From Tenacibaculum holothuriorum (GTDB taxonomy: Bacteria; Bacteroidota; Bacteroidia; Flavobacteriales; Flavobacteriaceae): DNA of 64,000 nt. Position 1 is the stretch's first letter, and each line of letters starts with the position of its first letter. Of this stretch, positions 37,266-45,526 are shown piece after piece. The notes beneath the pieces were generated by a model, which worked only from the letters and a program-made list of their open reading frames with translations, had not been told where the DNA came from and ran no database searches. The translations under genes and the position numbers were made by a program. The stretch lies in the NCBI RefSeq assembly GCF_002120225.1, contig NZ_LAPZ01000001.1:496001-560000 (forward strand). The letters are read 5' to 3'.

Positions 37266-40181
37266 ATGACATTTTACAGTTTAAAAAAACTATTATTAAT
37301 CCCTTTAATTTTTATAACCAGTTTCGTTTTAGCTCAAAGTCCAATTCATGTAGCAGGCTCACCAACAATCACTGCCACAACTTCAGGAAGCTGGAGTAAC
37401 CCTAGCACTTGGGGCGGTAATTTACCGCAAGATGATGCTCGTATACTTATTCCTGCAAATATTACTGTAACTGTAGATGGAAAGATTTCTCAAGAATTTA
37501 AATCTATTCGTATTGCTTCACAAGGCAAACTCCAATATGCTACAAATGTAAATACCGAATTAAGAACAGAATATTTAGTAAGTGAAATGGGAGCCTCTTT
37601 TGAAATTGGAACAAGCGCTACTCCTATAGCTTCTAACGTTAAAGCTAATTTAGTATTTGCCTGGAGAGGCGGCACTACTAAAACTCAAGATAATAATAGA
37701 TTTGCACCAGGTGCAGTATTAATGGGACCTGTTAGAATGCAAGGTGCAACTAAAACTAGCTGGACAACATTAGGTGTTCATCCATCGGCAGGCACTAACC
37801 AACTAACTTTAGACACTACTCCTACTGGTTGGAAAGTTGATGACAAATTAGTAGTTGCAGGTACAGACATTAATGATTATAAAAGTGATGAATTAGTAAC
37901 TATCAATAGTATTTCTGGAAATACAGTTACTTTAAAAAATACACTTACTAAAAGTCATCAACCTCCTACTGAATTAGCAAATAGTGTAGATGTTCATGTT
38001 TCTAATAATACAAGAAATATTGTAATCTCTTCAGAAAACCCAAGCGTTACAGCCCTTGATGGAACAGATGGATATGGGAAACCAAGAGGTCATATTATGT
38101 TTATGCATAATCCTAATGTACAAATACGATATGTAGAAACTCAAAACCTTGGTAGAACAGATAAAACTCTTGAGTTAGACGATTGGTCAGTTCCAGAAGA
38201 AGGAGCAGAAGGACAACCAAATCCTAGATTTAGTACAACTGTACCTTACCCAGCTGGAGCAAGTAGAAATCCTAGAGGTAGATATTCAATTCATTTTCAT
38301 AGATCTTTAGGACGTAAAAACGATGGTTCAACAACATTAAATATGACTCAAGCTATAGTTGAAGGCTGTGTTGTTAATAATGATCCAGGTTGGGCATATG
38401 TTAATCATTCTTCTAATGTAGATTTTAATAATAATGTAAGTTACAATGTTGTTGGATCTGCTTATTCAACAGAAGCTGGTGATGAATTAGGTATTTTTAG
38501 AAATAATATAGCTATTAGAACCTATAACCCAAACGAACCTTTAAACTTAGGAAGACCAGCTGGTGGTACTTTAGGTATTCATGGAGGAAGAACAGATGGT
38601 CTTACTGATGCTAGAGAAGGTATTTCAGATTTTGCACATCAAGGAGATGGCTTTTGGTTGCATAGTTGTGGGGTTACCTTAGAAGGAAATGTAGTTTCTG
38701 GTGCTAGTGGTCATGCTTATATTTATTGGACAGAAGGTTTATGGGAAAGTTTACTTGGACGCCCGCAAATGCAACATTATATTGATGAGTATGTTCCTCA
38801 ATCAAAGTATCCAGAACAACACGCTGAACTTACAGCTCATGTTGCTGCTAATCCTACTTGGTTATTTGATGTTTGGTATGTTTTTCCAAGACCTTTTAAA
38901 AATAATATAGGATATACAGTTGCTCAAGGCTTTAGAGGAGATTATATTATGACTGAATTTCATGAAAACGGAAATTCAGCCAGTAATGAATACAATATGA
39001 TGCCTCCAAATTACAGAAACTCTATGAACCTAGTAATAGAAAACACTTTACTTTGGGGAATTAGAAGAACAGGAATGCAATTTGAAACTTGTGCACAAAT
39101 TACCCTTAAAAACAATAAAGTATATGGTTATGGCGCTAATACTGGTTTGGCTCCTTGGAATCCAAATCCTAACCCATACCCTGGTAGATTAGAAGCTGAA
39201 CCTCATTCTATTGGAGTGGATTTAGACAATTACCATAATACACGTAGTTGGATAATTGAAAATAACATTATTGCGGGGTGGAATGGAGAATCACAAGCAT
39301 TAACTTTACCCATAAATGCAAAAGTAGTTGTAAATGGTGGCACTTTTGATAATTCTGGAACTGACATTCTAATTAGAGAAGTAAATTGGGCAAAAGGTTG
39401 GGATGAAAAAATCGTAAATAATACTGAAAGTAATACCAATCCTCCTTATTATATCAATCCAACACCTACAGATCTTACTACACCTTGGAGAACTATTAAT
39501 ATTAAAGGTGATATTATATTTAAAAATTCAAATAAAAATATTGTTTTAGATGCTCAAATGCATTTAGTAAACAATGCAGGAGATTCATTTGCTTTATTAC
39601 ATCCTGATGGTTCTGGGGTTAAAATGACTGCTTATTTTCTATTACCAGATGATATTAGACTAAATTTTGGATCGTTTAATAATACTAAGCTTTATTTTAA
39701 TGAACAAGATTCTAATTATATTCCTGTACCAACTTCTGATTTGTTAACCCCATATCTATATCCAGCTGAAAATTTATTTCCAGAACGTGTTACACCTAAC
39801 ATTTATCTTAATAAGAGTAATTCTCAATTAAAAAATGAATTTGGTTCTTCTTTTGGTGGTGTTATTACTCCATCGAATGCTATTACTCATCCAATGATTT
39901 TAGGAGGTAAATTATTAAGTAATACTTTAAATAATTCAGATATTAATATTGAAAATAATAAGTGTATGATTTATCCTAATCCTACTTCAAATTATTTTTC
40001 AATTAATCAAAATGAAGATGTAACAATTAAAATCTATTCACTACAAGGTACTTTAATAAAAAGAATAAGATTAATGAATAATAAAGTTGATATTTCACAA
40101 CTAACATCTGGTGTTTACTTAGTTCAAATTATAAATAACAACACAGGAGGTATTTGTTCTAAAAAAATTATAAAAAAATAA
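37266..40181 (+). CDS. T9SS-secreted G8-domain / parallel beta-helix protein
   Basis: 971 residues. Signal peptide 1-23. G8 domain near 40-150 (SGSWSNPSTWGGNLPQDD, ILIPANITVTVDG), the fold found in CEMIP and polyductin. A long middle part shows the repeated short strands of a right-handed beta-helix (VEGCVVNNDPGWAYVNHSSNVDFNNNVSYNV, described in part). The C-terminus is a type A T9SS sorting domain (MIYPNPTSNYFSIN ... GVYLVQIINN). This architecture occurs in carbohydrate-active and glycan-binding surface proteins; hyaluronan-like glycan processing is known for eukaryotic relatives but is only a guess here. No SusC/SusD pair is nearby. Confidence 0.87.
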   Translation: MTFYSLKKLLLIPLIFITSFVLAQSPIHVAGSPTITATTSGSWSNPSTWGGNLPQDDARILIPANITVTVDGKISQEFKSIRIASQGKLQYATNVNTELRTEYLVSEMGASFEIGTSATPIASNVKANLVFAWRGGTTKTQDNNRFAPGAVLMGPVRMQGATKTSWTTLGVHPSAGTNQLTLDTTPTGWKVDDKLVVAGTDINDYKSDELVTINSISGNTVTLKNTLTKSHQPPTELANSVDVHVSNNTRNIVISSENPSVTALDGTDGYGKPRGHIMFMHNPNVQIRYVETQNLGRTDKTLELDDWSVPEEGAEGQPNPRFSTTVPYPAGASRNPRGRYSIHFHRSLGRKNDGSTTLNMTQAIVEGCVVNNDPGWAYVNHSSNVDFNNNVSYNVVGSAYSTEAGDELGIFRNNIAIRTYNPNEPLNLGRPAGGTLGIHGGRTDGLTDAREGISDFAHQGDGFWLHSCGVTLEGNVVSGASGHAYIYWTEGLWESLLGRPQMQHYIDEYVPQSKYPEQHAELTAHVAANPTWLFDVWYVFPRPFKNNIGYTVAQGFRGDYIMTEFHENGNSASNEYNMMPPNYRNSMNLVIENTLLWGIRRTGMQFETCAQITLKNNKVYGYGANTGLAPWNPNPNPYPGRLEAEPHSIGVDLDNYHNTRSWIIENNIIAGWNGESQALTLPINAKVVVNGGTFDNSGTDILIREVNWAKGWDEKIVNNTESNTNPPYYINPTPTDLTTPWRTINIKGDIIFKNSNKNIVLDAQMHLVNNAGDSFALLHPDGSGVKMTAYFLLPDDIRLNFGSFNNTKLYFNEQDSNYIPVPTSDLLTPYLYPAENLFPERVTPNIYLNKSNSQLKNEFGSSFGGVITPSNAITHPMILGGKLLSNTLNNSDINIENNKCMIYPNPTSNYFSINQNEDVTIKIYSLQGTLIKRIRLMNNKVDISQLTSGVYLVQIINNNTGGICSKKIIKK

Positions 40182-40187
40182 CATTTC

Positions 40188-40218
40188 TAAAAGATCAGCT
40201 ATAAAAGCTGATCTTTTA
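40188..40218 (+). terminator. Terminator of the G8-domain gene
   Basis: AAAAGATCAGCT and AGCTGATCTTTT form a 12-bp perfect stem around ATAAA. Confidence 0.88.
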
Positions 40219-40380
40219 AATTACAAAAACCTCATTAAGTCAAACAAAAGAAAACAAAATCTTCCACCTTTACTACACCTTGAATAGCTATACACAATGA
40301 TTTTACTAGAGTTATTACTTTCTGTATCGGGAAGTAATCTAAAATAAATTAAGTTTTTAGTACTTTACTATAAATTTTTC

Positions 40381-40731
40381 CTAATCAGAGACTCTTATTA
40401 CTTTATTTTCTTTACTAAAGTAAATTAATAGTTTACGCTTTCTTATCCGAAAAAAATCAGGTGTTCTTCCTATAAAATAAGTCCACTTGTTTGAGTTCAT
40501 ATCGTTAAACTCATATCCTAGAAAATCTATGACCTCTATCTTAGTGAGCCCCATTAAATGTTTGCTCTTAATTAAATCTTTTACATATAAATAACGTTCT
40601 TCTCTATTTACTAACCATTTTTTTTTATTAAAAGTTTTATGTTCATAATTATAAAACAACAAATTAATTACAAATGCTAGTAAATAAAATATTAAAACGA
40701 CAAGTATAAATAAGATAACTAACTTTAACAT
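40381..40731 (-). CDS. Small membrane-anchored BamE/SmpA-like protein
   Basis: 116 residues. One N-terminal membrane helix (residues about 3-28), then a basic juxtamembrane part and a compact C-terminal domain. The C-terminal pattern (KSKHLMGLTKIEVIDFLGYEF ... WTYFIGRTPDFF ... LLIYFSKENKVIRV) resembles the SmpA/BamE-like fold, in which a K/T-x-x-V-x-x-LG turn is followed by a strand hairpin. Small Bacteroidota proteins of this look are common and unassigned. It lies just past the structured elements that follow the ompA gene, on the same strand. It might receive read-through from that operon. Confidence 0.65.
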   Translation of the reverse strand: MLKLVILFILVVLIFYLLAFVINLLFYNYEHKTFNKKKWLVNREERYLYVKDLIKSKHLMGLTKIEVIDFLGYEFNDMNSNKWTYFIGRTPDFFRIRKRKLLIYFSKENKVIRVSD

Positions 40732-40773
40732 TTAATCTAATTATTAGGGTTTTCTACTCAATTTGATTAAGAA

Positions 40774-40874
40774 GAAAAAGCACTATGAATAATAAGTATT
40801 GATTTTTAAATTAATTAACCCCTCAATCAAAATCAGAATTCAATCTTTTTTATTCATAATAATGTGCTTTTTCT
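40774..40874 (-). repeat. Structured intergenic element U1 (third after ompA)
   Basis: Arms AGAAAAAGCAC and GTGCTTTTTCT at the ends continue as TATGAATAA / TTATTCATA after a five-base one-sided bulge, giving about 20 bp of stem. An inner GATTTT / AAAATC pair encloses GAGGGG (minus-strand sense). It is the most distal of three tandem elements in the 464-base gap 40732-41195. Confidence 0.75.
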
Positions 40875-40917
40875 ATTTTTTTCTTTTCCCTTTAATTCTA
40901 AATTTAATTTTTAAAGA

Positions 40918-41035
40918 AGAAAAGACACATGTTGTAACCAAGTTAAGAGTGTGCAGCTATTAACCAATCTATACCACTGTTCTTCATAGGGGGAAGAACA
41001 AAACGAACTCCTTCTTTAATCGATGTGCCTTTTCT
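40918..41035 (-). repeat. Structured intergenic element U2
   Basis: Outer arms AGAAAAGACACAT / ATGTGCCTTTTCT differ from perfect pairing at one position; in minus-strand RNA that position is a G.U wobble. Inside, a 7-bp hairpin (40978-41000) presents the 9-base loop CCCCCTATG (minus-strand sense). Confidence 0.75.
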
Positions 41036-41059
41036 ATTTTAGTTATTAATAATTGATGA

Positions 41060-41189
41060 AGAAAAAGCACTTAAGGTAACAGTAAGAACTTATGCTCACT
41101 TAATTTTCCCCTTAAACATTTCGATGTTCTTTTTATTACTTAAAGAAACTCTGTATGTTAAAAATCTACCTTAATTATGTGCTTTTTCT
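41060..41189 (-). repeat. Structured intergenic element U3 (first after ompA)
   Basis: AGAAAAAGCAC / GTGCTTTTTCT continue as TTAAGGTA / TACCTTAA with a four-base one-sided bulge: 19 bp of stem. An inner AAGAAC / GTTCTT pair encloses AAGGGGAA. It begins 6 bases after the ompA stop codon. Confidence 0.78.
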
Positions 41190-41195
41190 ATTTGA

Positions 41196-42797
41196 TTATT
41201 GGTTTGTGATAACAAACTCTGTTCTTCGATTTTGTTGATATTCTTCCTCGGTACATTTATACCTACAATCACATCCGTTTATAGGATTCGACTCTCCGTA
41301 ACCTCTTCCTTGTATTCTACTTGAACTTATACCTCTTGATACTACATATCGCATTGCTGCTTGTGCTCTTCTATCTGATAATCGCATGTTGTATGATGCT
41401 GTTCCTCTACAATCGGTATGAGAACCTATTTCAACTTGTATGCTCGGATATTTGTTCATCAACTCTACCAATCGGTTCATTTTGGGTTGTTCTGATGGGC
41501 GGATGTTTGATTTATTAAGATTGTAGTAAATGTCTTCAATATCAATAAGCAATCTTCCGCTAGTATCATAACTTACATCTTGTTCTTGTAAAATTGCTGG
41601 TTGTACGACTTCTTTGGTTAAAGACATTGCTAATTCTACTGCTCCTAATGACGTTGTTACGTTTTCTACTGCCTTGGTATAATTCCCTTTTAAGGCTTCT
41701 ACCTTAAAATTCTTATTACACGTACTCGAATAACTAAACGCTCCTTGTGTATTAGAAGTTGTTTGATGGACTATCTTACCTGTAGCATCGTAAATATTTA
41801 CTGTTGCATTTGGTACAATTACTCCTGTTCCTTTTTCTTTGGTGAGTCCTTTTACAATACTCTCACACTTCTTTGGCATTGGTGTTCTTGTAAAGGCATA
41901 AATATCATCATCGCCTTTGCCTCCATATCGGTTCGAAGCAAAATAGCCTTTGTCTGCTCCTTTTTTCTTCACAAAAGAAAAATCATCTGAAACACTGTTT
42001 ATACTACTTCCTAAATTTTTTGGAATTGTATATGTATTATCGTCTTGCTTTTCACTGTAATAAATATCTAAGCCTCCTAAACAGTCTGCTCTTCCATTCG
42101 ATGAAAAATACAACACATCGTCTTCATCGATAAATGGAAACATTTCTTTTCCTACTGTATTAATCGTTGGTCCTAAATTTCTCGGAGTAGAATACTCATT
42201 ATCGCCTAAAATATCTACCACAAACACATCGGTTGCTCCCATACTCCCTGGCATGTTAGATACAAAATACAGCTGCTTATCGTCTTTACTCAAAGAAGGG
42301 TGACCTACTGAATAATCGTGAGAGTTAAAGGGTAATTCAACAATATTTCCCCACTTTCCATTTGTTACTGTTGCTTTGTAAAGTTTTAATACAATCTTGC
42401 CTTCTGCATCCGATTTTCCTACTTTTCCATCTAAATAATTATCCCTGGTAAAGTATACTGTTTGATAATCTTTGGTAAAGGCTAAAGTTCCTTCGTGTAA
42501 TTTGGTATTGATTTCTTTTGAAAAAGGAACCTTATCTGTTAACTCATCTCCCGCTCCACCAATCGTACTTTCGTAAAAGTCTAAATACGGTTGTTCATTC
42601 GGCTTCCAAATTCTTTTTACAAAATTTCCTTCTGCCCTTGGACTTGAAAAAACTACTCGATTGCCATCGTAATACGTTGCTCCAAAATCCGAGTTCTTCG
42701 TATTTATAGCTAAGTTCTTTATCTCATAGGTTGCATCTTGTGCGTATCCTTGCGCCAAAACTCCTAATACTGCTAATAGTAAAATATATCTCTTCAT
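41196..42797 (-). CDS. OmpA-family outer-membrane protein with PD40-like repeats
   Basis: 533 residues. Signal peptide 1-19. The N-terminal part carries WD40-like (PD40) repeats (HPSLSKDDKQLYFVSNMPG, FPFIDEDDVLYFSSNGRAD, DDFSFVKKKGADKGYFASNR). Next comes a carboxypeptidase-regulatory-like beta-sandwich (NATVNIYDATGKIVHQTTSN). Last is an OmpA peptidoglycan-binding domain (about 415-533: VEIGSHTDCRGTASYNMRLSDRRAQAAMRYV, given in part, and RRTEFVI). It anchors the outer membrane to peptidoglycan. Two Cys pairs near the end (GCDCRYKC) are a common feature of the flavobacterial group. Its neighbour is a PorP/SprF protein 12 bases upstream; such pairs accompany T9SS adhesins. Confidence 0.93.
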   Translation of the reverse strand: MKRYILLLAVLGVLAQGYAQDATYEIKNLAINTKNSDFGATYYDGNRVVFSSPRAEGNFVKRIWKPNEQPYLDFYESTIGGAGDELTDKVPFSKEINTKLHEGTLAFTKDYQTVYFTRDNYLDGKVGKSDAEGKIVLKLYKATVTNGKWGNIVELPFNSHDYSVGHPSLSKDDKQLYFVSNMPGSMGATDVFVVDILGDNEYSTPRNLGPTINTVGKEMFPFIDEDDVLYFSSNGRADCLGGLDIYYSEKQDDNTYTIPKNLGSSINSVSDDFSFVKKKGADKGYFASNRYGGKGDDDIYAFTRTPMPKKCESIVKGLTKEKGTGVIVPNATVNIYDATGKIVHQTTSNTQGAFSYSSTCNKNFKVEALKGNYTKAVENVTTSLGAVELAMSLTKEVVQPAILQEQDVSYDTSGRLLIDIEDIYYNLNKSNIRPSEQPKMNRLVELMNKYPSIQVEIGSHTDCRGTASYNMRLSDRRAQAAMRYVVSRGISSSRIQGRGYGESNPINGCDCRYKCTEEEYQQNRRTEFVITNQ

Positions 42798-42809
42798 AAT
42801 TACACGCTT

Positions 42810-43733
42810 TTAAAAGAATCTTGGTGATCTGTATTTTGCTCGTTCAAAAGCAAAATCAAACAAAATAAATACCTCATGAGTCCCTGAATTAAACTGCCCC
42901 AAATTTGATGTTGTATGATCATAAGCATAGCCTATTCGTAAACTGTCGTCTATTAAAAAATTTGCCATTCCTATAAATGAATCGTCCCATCTGTAGGCTG
43001 CTCCTAATTCAAACTTCTCATTAAATAAAAAGTTAGCTGAAACATCTACCGATAAAGGCGTGTTAAACGCAAACTTTAACATTGCTGAGGGTTTAAACTT
43101 TACCTTGTCTGATACATCGAATACATAACCTCCTGTAAAAAAAGTATGCATCTCTTCGGAAGCTGAACTTACAATACCATTACCATCATCAAAATGGGTA
43201 GATTCTAAGATGTTCGGTACCGATAATCCTAAGTAAAACCTATCGGTATAGTAATACAATCCTGCTCCTATGTTCGGGTAGGTATTGTTAATGTTTTCTT
43301 GAAACAACGGATCGTTTGGATCTACCTGTGTTAAACGCAATAAACCAATGCTTTGAAAGGTAAATCCTGCTTTTAATCCAAAGGCTAACTTACCTTCTTC
43401 TGAGGTTTTTATCGTGTACGAAAAATCGGCATAAGCAGTAGTTTCTTCTACAGGCCCTACTCTATCTGAAATAAACGATAATCCTAATCCTACATTTTTT
43501 CCAACTGGGCTATGAATAGCCGCTGTAAAGGTTCTTGGTGCACCACTTACACCAACCCATTGTCTTCTTCCCAACACGCCAATACTCAATGCATCCTTAG
43601 AACCCGCATAAGCAGGATTAATGATGTTCATATTGTACATATATTGGGTATATTCTGGATCTTGTTGACCGCTCATCTCTAAACAAATAAAGCTCAACAA
43701 GACTGATATTATTATGATTTTATATACTCTCAT
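42810..43733 (-). CDS. PorP/SprF-family outer-membrane protein
   Basis: 307 residues. Signal peptide (about 1-22), then the family N-terminus DPEYTQYMYNMNIINPAYAGS and a predicted 14-strand-like barrel ending in an aromatic residue (SPRFF). PorP/SprF proteins help T9SS attach or export specific type-B-sorted adhesins, as SprF does for SprB in Flavobacterium johnsoniae. It lies between a gene with a type B sorting domain and an OmpA gene, the normal arrangement. The gap upstream carries two structured elements. Confidence 0.93.
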   Translation of the reverse strand: MRVYKIIIISVLLSFICLEMSGQQDPEYTQYMYNMNIINPAYAGSKDALSIGVLGRRQWVGVSGAPRTFTAAIHSPVGKNVGLGLSFISDRVGPVEETTAYADFSYTIKTSEEGKLAFGLKAGFTFQSIGLLRLTQVDPNDPLFQENINNTYPNIGAGLYYYTDRFYLGLSVPNILESTHFDDGNGIVSSASEEMHTFFTGGYVFDVSDKVKFKPSAMLKFAFNTPLSVDVSANFLFNEKFELGAAYRWDDSFIGMANFLIDDSLRIGYAYDHTTSNLGQFNSGTHEVFILFDFAFERAKYRSPRFF

Positions 43734-43748
43734 GTAATTCTTTTTTGA

Positions 43749-43838
43749 AAAGAAGGCCTAACTAATAAATGTGTGTAGTGCGAATCTAAAATTGCCCCCT
43801 TTAGAAAACCTACGATAGATATAGCTAAAACCTTCTTT
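43749..43838 (-). repeat. Structured intergenic element UB upstream of the PorP/SprF gene
   Basis: AAAGAAGG / CCTTCTTT continue toward TAACTA / TAGCTA with wobbles in minus-strand RNA and one extrahelical base. A 5-bp hairpin CTAAA / TTTAG displays the 9-base loop GGGGGCAAT (minus-strand sense). Its 3' end lies 16 bases before the porP start codon. Confidence 0.72.
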
Positions 43839-43858
43839 ATTTTTTATTTGTGCTGTTA

Positions 43859-43958
43859 AAAGAAGACCCAAGGTTAGTTTTTCTTGAAGTGAATTCTGAA
43901 ACCTCCCAAGCCAGAATATCAAAAAAACATACCCCTAAAGTACCTTGGTGCCTTCTTT
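43859..43958 (-). repeat. Structured intergenic element UA
   Basis: AAAGAAGACCCAAGGT and ACCTTGGTGCCTTCTTT pair over 16 positions with one bulged base and one position that is A.C on the plus strand but G.U in minus-strand RNA. An inner 6-bp hairpin (ATTCTG / CAGAAT) has a G-rich 13-base loop. It begins 4 bases after the upstream gene's stop codon. Confidence 0.72.
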
Positions 43959-43962
43959 CTTT

Positions 43963-45195
43963 TTATTTATTTAGATACAACCACTTTTGTATTGGTTTTC
44001 TCTTTCCGTCATTAAAATCTATCACATACCAATAGGTTGCTGCTGGTACTACTTCAGATTCAAATACGTTTAATCTTCCGTTAGATTTACCATCCCACCA
44101 TGCTGGACTTTTACTCCCGTTATTCTCTAACTTGTACACCACATTTCCGTATCTATTATAAATTGTCATAATAAAATTTGGGTACTGTACTGCTAAGTTT
44201 GGAATTACAAAAGTGTCGTTAATTCCATCTCCGTTGGGTGAAAAGGAATTGGGGAAACCAACAGTATTTACTGTATTTAACTTATGCGCTAGTGTAAACA
44301 CTCCATAGCCACTTGGGCGAGTTGTTATTGTATTGGTAGCGGTATTTACGACACCTCCTTCATCTATCCATTCTGTTCCGTTCCAACGTACAATAATTAA
44401 CCTACTTGTATCTGTCATTAATGTATTGGGTGTCGTTTGTACATTCCAACTTAAAGTTACATCTGCAAAATCGTTGTTATTTGTCGGTTCTATAATCCAA
44501 TATTCGTTGGCATTTATATTAACTATAGTTTCTTCTTTATTAGCATGTGAATAAGTATTGTCTGGATTTTCCCAAATATATTCTCCTGAAAAAATAGTGT
44601 TCGCATTACTTGGGGCACTAATTGCTGCCATACGGTATAAAAAAGTTCCTGAGTTTTCATCGCCTATAGGAAATACAAAAGCTTCATTTCCTACCTTGTG
44701 TACTTTACCATCTACAAAACTAGCATCGCTTGTATTGCTGTGATTTGCTCCTTTTTGAAAAACTGCTAGTCCGTTACCTAATTCTTGTATAACGCCATCT
44801 GTAAAATTTGCAGTTCCATAAATTTGAATTTCCTTTTGTAAACTTACTGAGGCATCGGTGTCTGGATTGGTAACCACTACATTGTAAAACCATGTAGTAC
44901 CCGACCCCTCTATATTTTGTTGGGTTACACCTTTAAAAAGTGTGACGCCAGTTTGTATTCCATCACTATAGTTTATAACTCCATTATTTGTTAAACTTCT
45001 ATGCAAATGCAAATTACCATTGTTAGTAATAGTACCTGAGGTTGTATTAATTACATCGTTTAACATACTTACATCTGTATTAGATATAATATGCATTGTA
45101 CCTGTATTACTAATTTGTGCTTGTAAAATACTTGGACTAAAAGCTAACAGAACATATAAGAGCAAACTATATTTTTTTAATATATATGTTTTCAT
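43963..45195 (-). CDS. T9SS type B sorting-domain (gliding-motility C-terminal) protein
   Basis: 410 residues. Signal peptide (about 1-26). The middle is beta-rich with NxGxLxxH-like strands (GTMHIISNTDVSML, GNLHLHRSLTNNGVINY). The C-terminal about 90 residues are the CHU_C/type B sorting domain (NSFSPNGDGINDTFVI, YNRYGNVVYKLENNGSKSPAWWDGKS, given in part, ending KPIQKWLYLNK). Such proteins are exported by T9SS with a PorP/SprF partner, which is the next gene. It may act as a small adhesin or as a surface partner of the collagen-like protein encoded upstream. Confidence 0.9.
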   Translation of the reverse strand: MKTYILKKYSLLLYVLLAFSPSILQAQISNTGTMHIISNTDVSMLNDVINTTSGTITNNGNLHLHRSLTNNGVINYSDGIQTGVTLFKGVTQQNIEGSGTTWFYNVVVTNPDTDASVSLQKEIQIYGTANFTDGVIQELGNGLAVFQKGANHSNTSDASFVDGKVHKVGNEAFVFPIGDENSGTFLYRMAAISAPSNANTIFSGEYIWENPDNTYSHANKEETIVNINANEYWIIEPTNNNDFADVTLSWNVQTTPNTLMTDTSRLIIVRWNGTEWIDEGGVVNTATNTITTRPSGYGVFTLAHKLNTVNTVGFPNSFSPNGDGINDTFVIPNLAVQYPNFIMTIYNRYGNVVYKLENNGSKSPAWWDGKSNGRLNVFESEVVPAATYWYVIDFNDGKRKPIQKWLYLNK

Positions 45196-45285
45196 GTGTT
45201 TCTTTATTTGTTTTTATAATTGCCACATGTAACCTTGTATGATTTAACCATAGTAGGTTTCATAATATGCTATAGATTTTAAGAA

Positions 45286-45395
45286 GAGAAGTAGAGCTTC
45301 TGTCTGTTGGCAGAAAAAGTGTTCTGTATGCAGCAACCCCTAAAATTGACCACATCACTTCAGCATCTCGTAAGGGGGATCTGACTCCACTTCTC
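45286..45395 (-). repeat. Structured intergenic element UD
   Basis: GAGAAGTAGAG / CTCCACTTCTC form the outer stem; the single A.C mismatch becomes G.U in minus-strand RNA. Directly next to it a hairpin (45360-45384) with stem TCAGATC and one bulged G displays the loop CCCCTTACGA. A GGGG run (TTAGGGGTTG) lies further inside. Confidence 0.72.
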
Positions 45396-45424
45396 AATAT
45401 TTCTTTATTCTTTTTCCTTAATTA

Positions 45425-45504
45425 AAACTCCTTCCTTCTTTTTTGATATAGTTAGCTAACAACTACACATATAGCCGTTAGTAACTATATCGCTGGGGGA
45501 GTTT
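45425..45504 (-). repeat. Structured intergenic element UC after the collagen-like gene
   Basis: Outer arms AAACTCC / GGAGTTT and a long inner stem, GATATAGTTAGCTAAC (45445-45460) with GTTAGTAACTATATC (45477-45491), interrupted by one bulged base. A CCCCC run lies unpaired between the two stems in minus-strand sense. It starts 22 bases after the stop codon of the collagen-like gene. With UD it fills most of the 331-base gap 45196-45526. Confidence 0.75.
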
Positions 45505-45526
45505 AAATTAATTTGTCTCTTATATA

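Noticed and set aside
40182..40380. Possible second hairpin ATTACTT / AAGTAAT near 40,315-40,340 as terminator for the 40381 gene
   Set aside because: The stem is only 7-8 bp and no T-run follows on the minus strand, so the support is too weak to list as a feature.
40774..41189. Miniature inverted-repeat transposons
   Set aside because: I see no target-site duplications, the internal sequences differ between copies, and the mismatches favour RNA pairing on one strand. I cannot fully exclude an old origin from such elements.
40774..45504. Integron attC sites as an explanation of the inverted-repeat elements
   Set aside because: The extrahelical bases and lengths recall attC, but the RYYYAAC and GTTRRRY ends are not both present. 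No integrase gene is visible, and the intervening genes form a normal co-directional operon.
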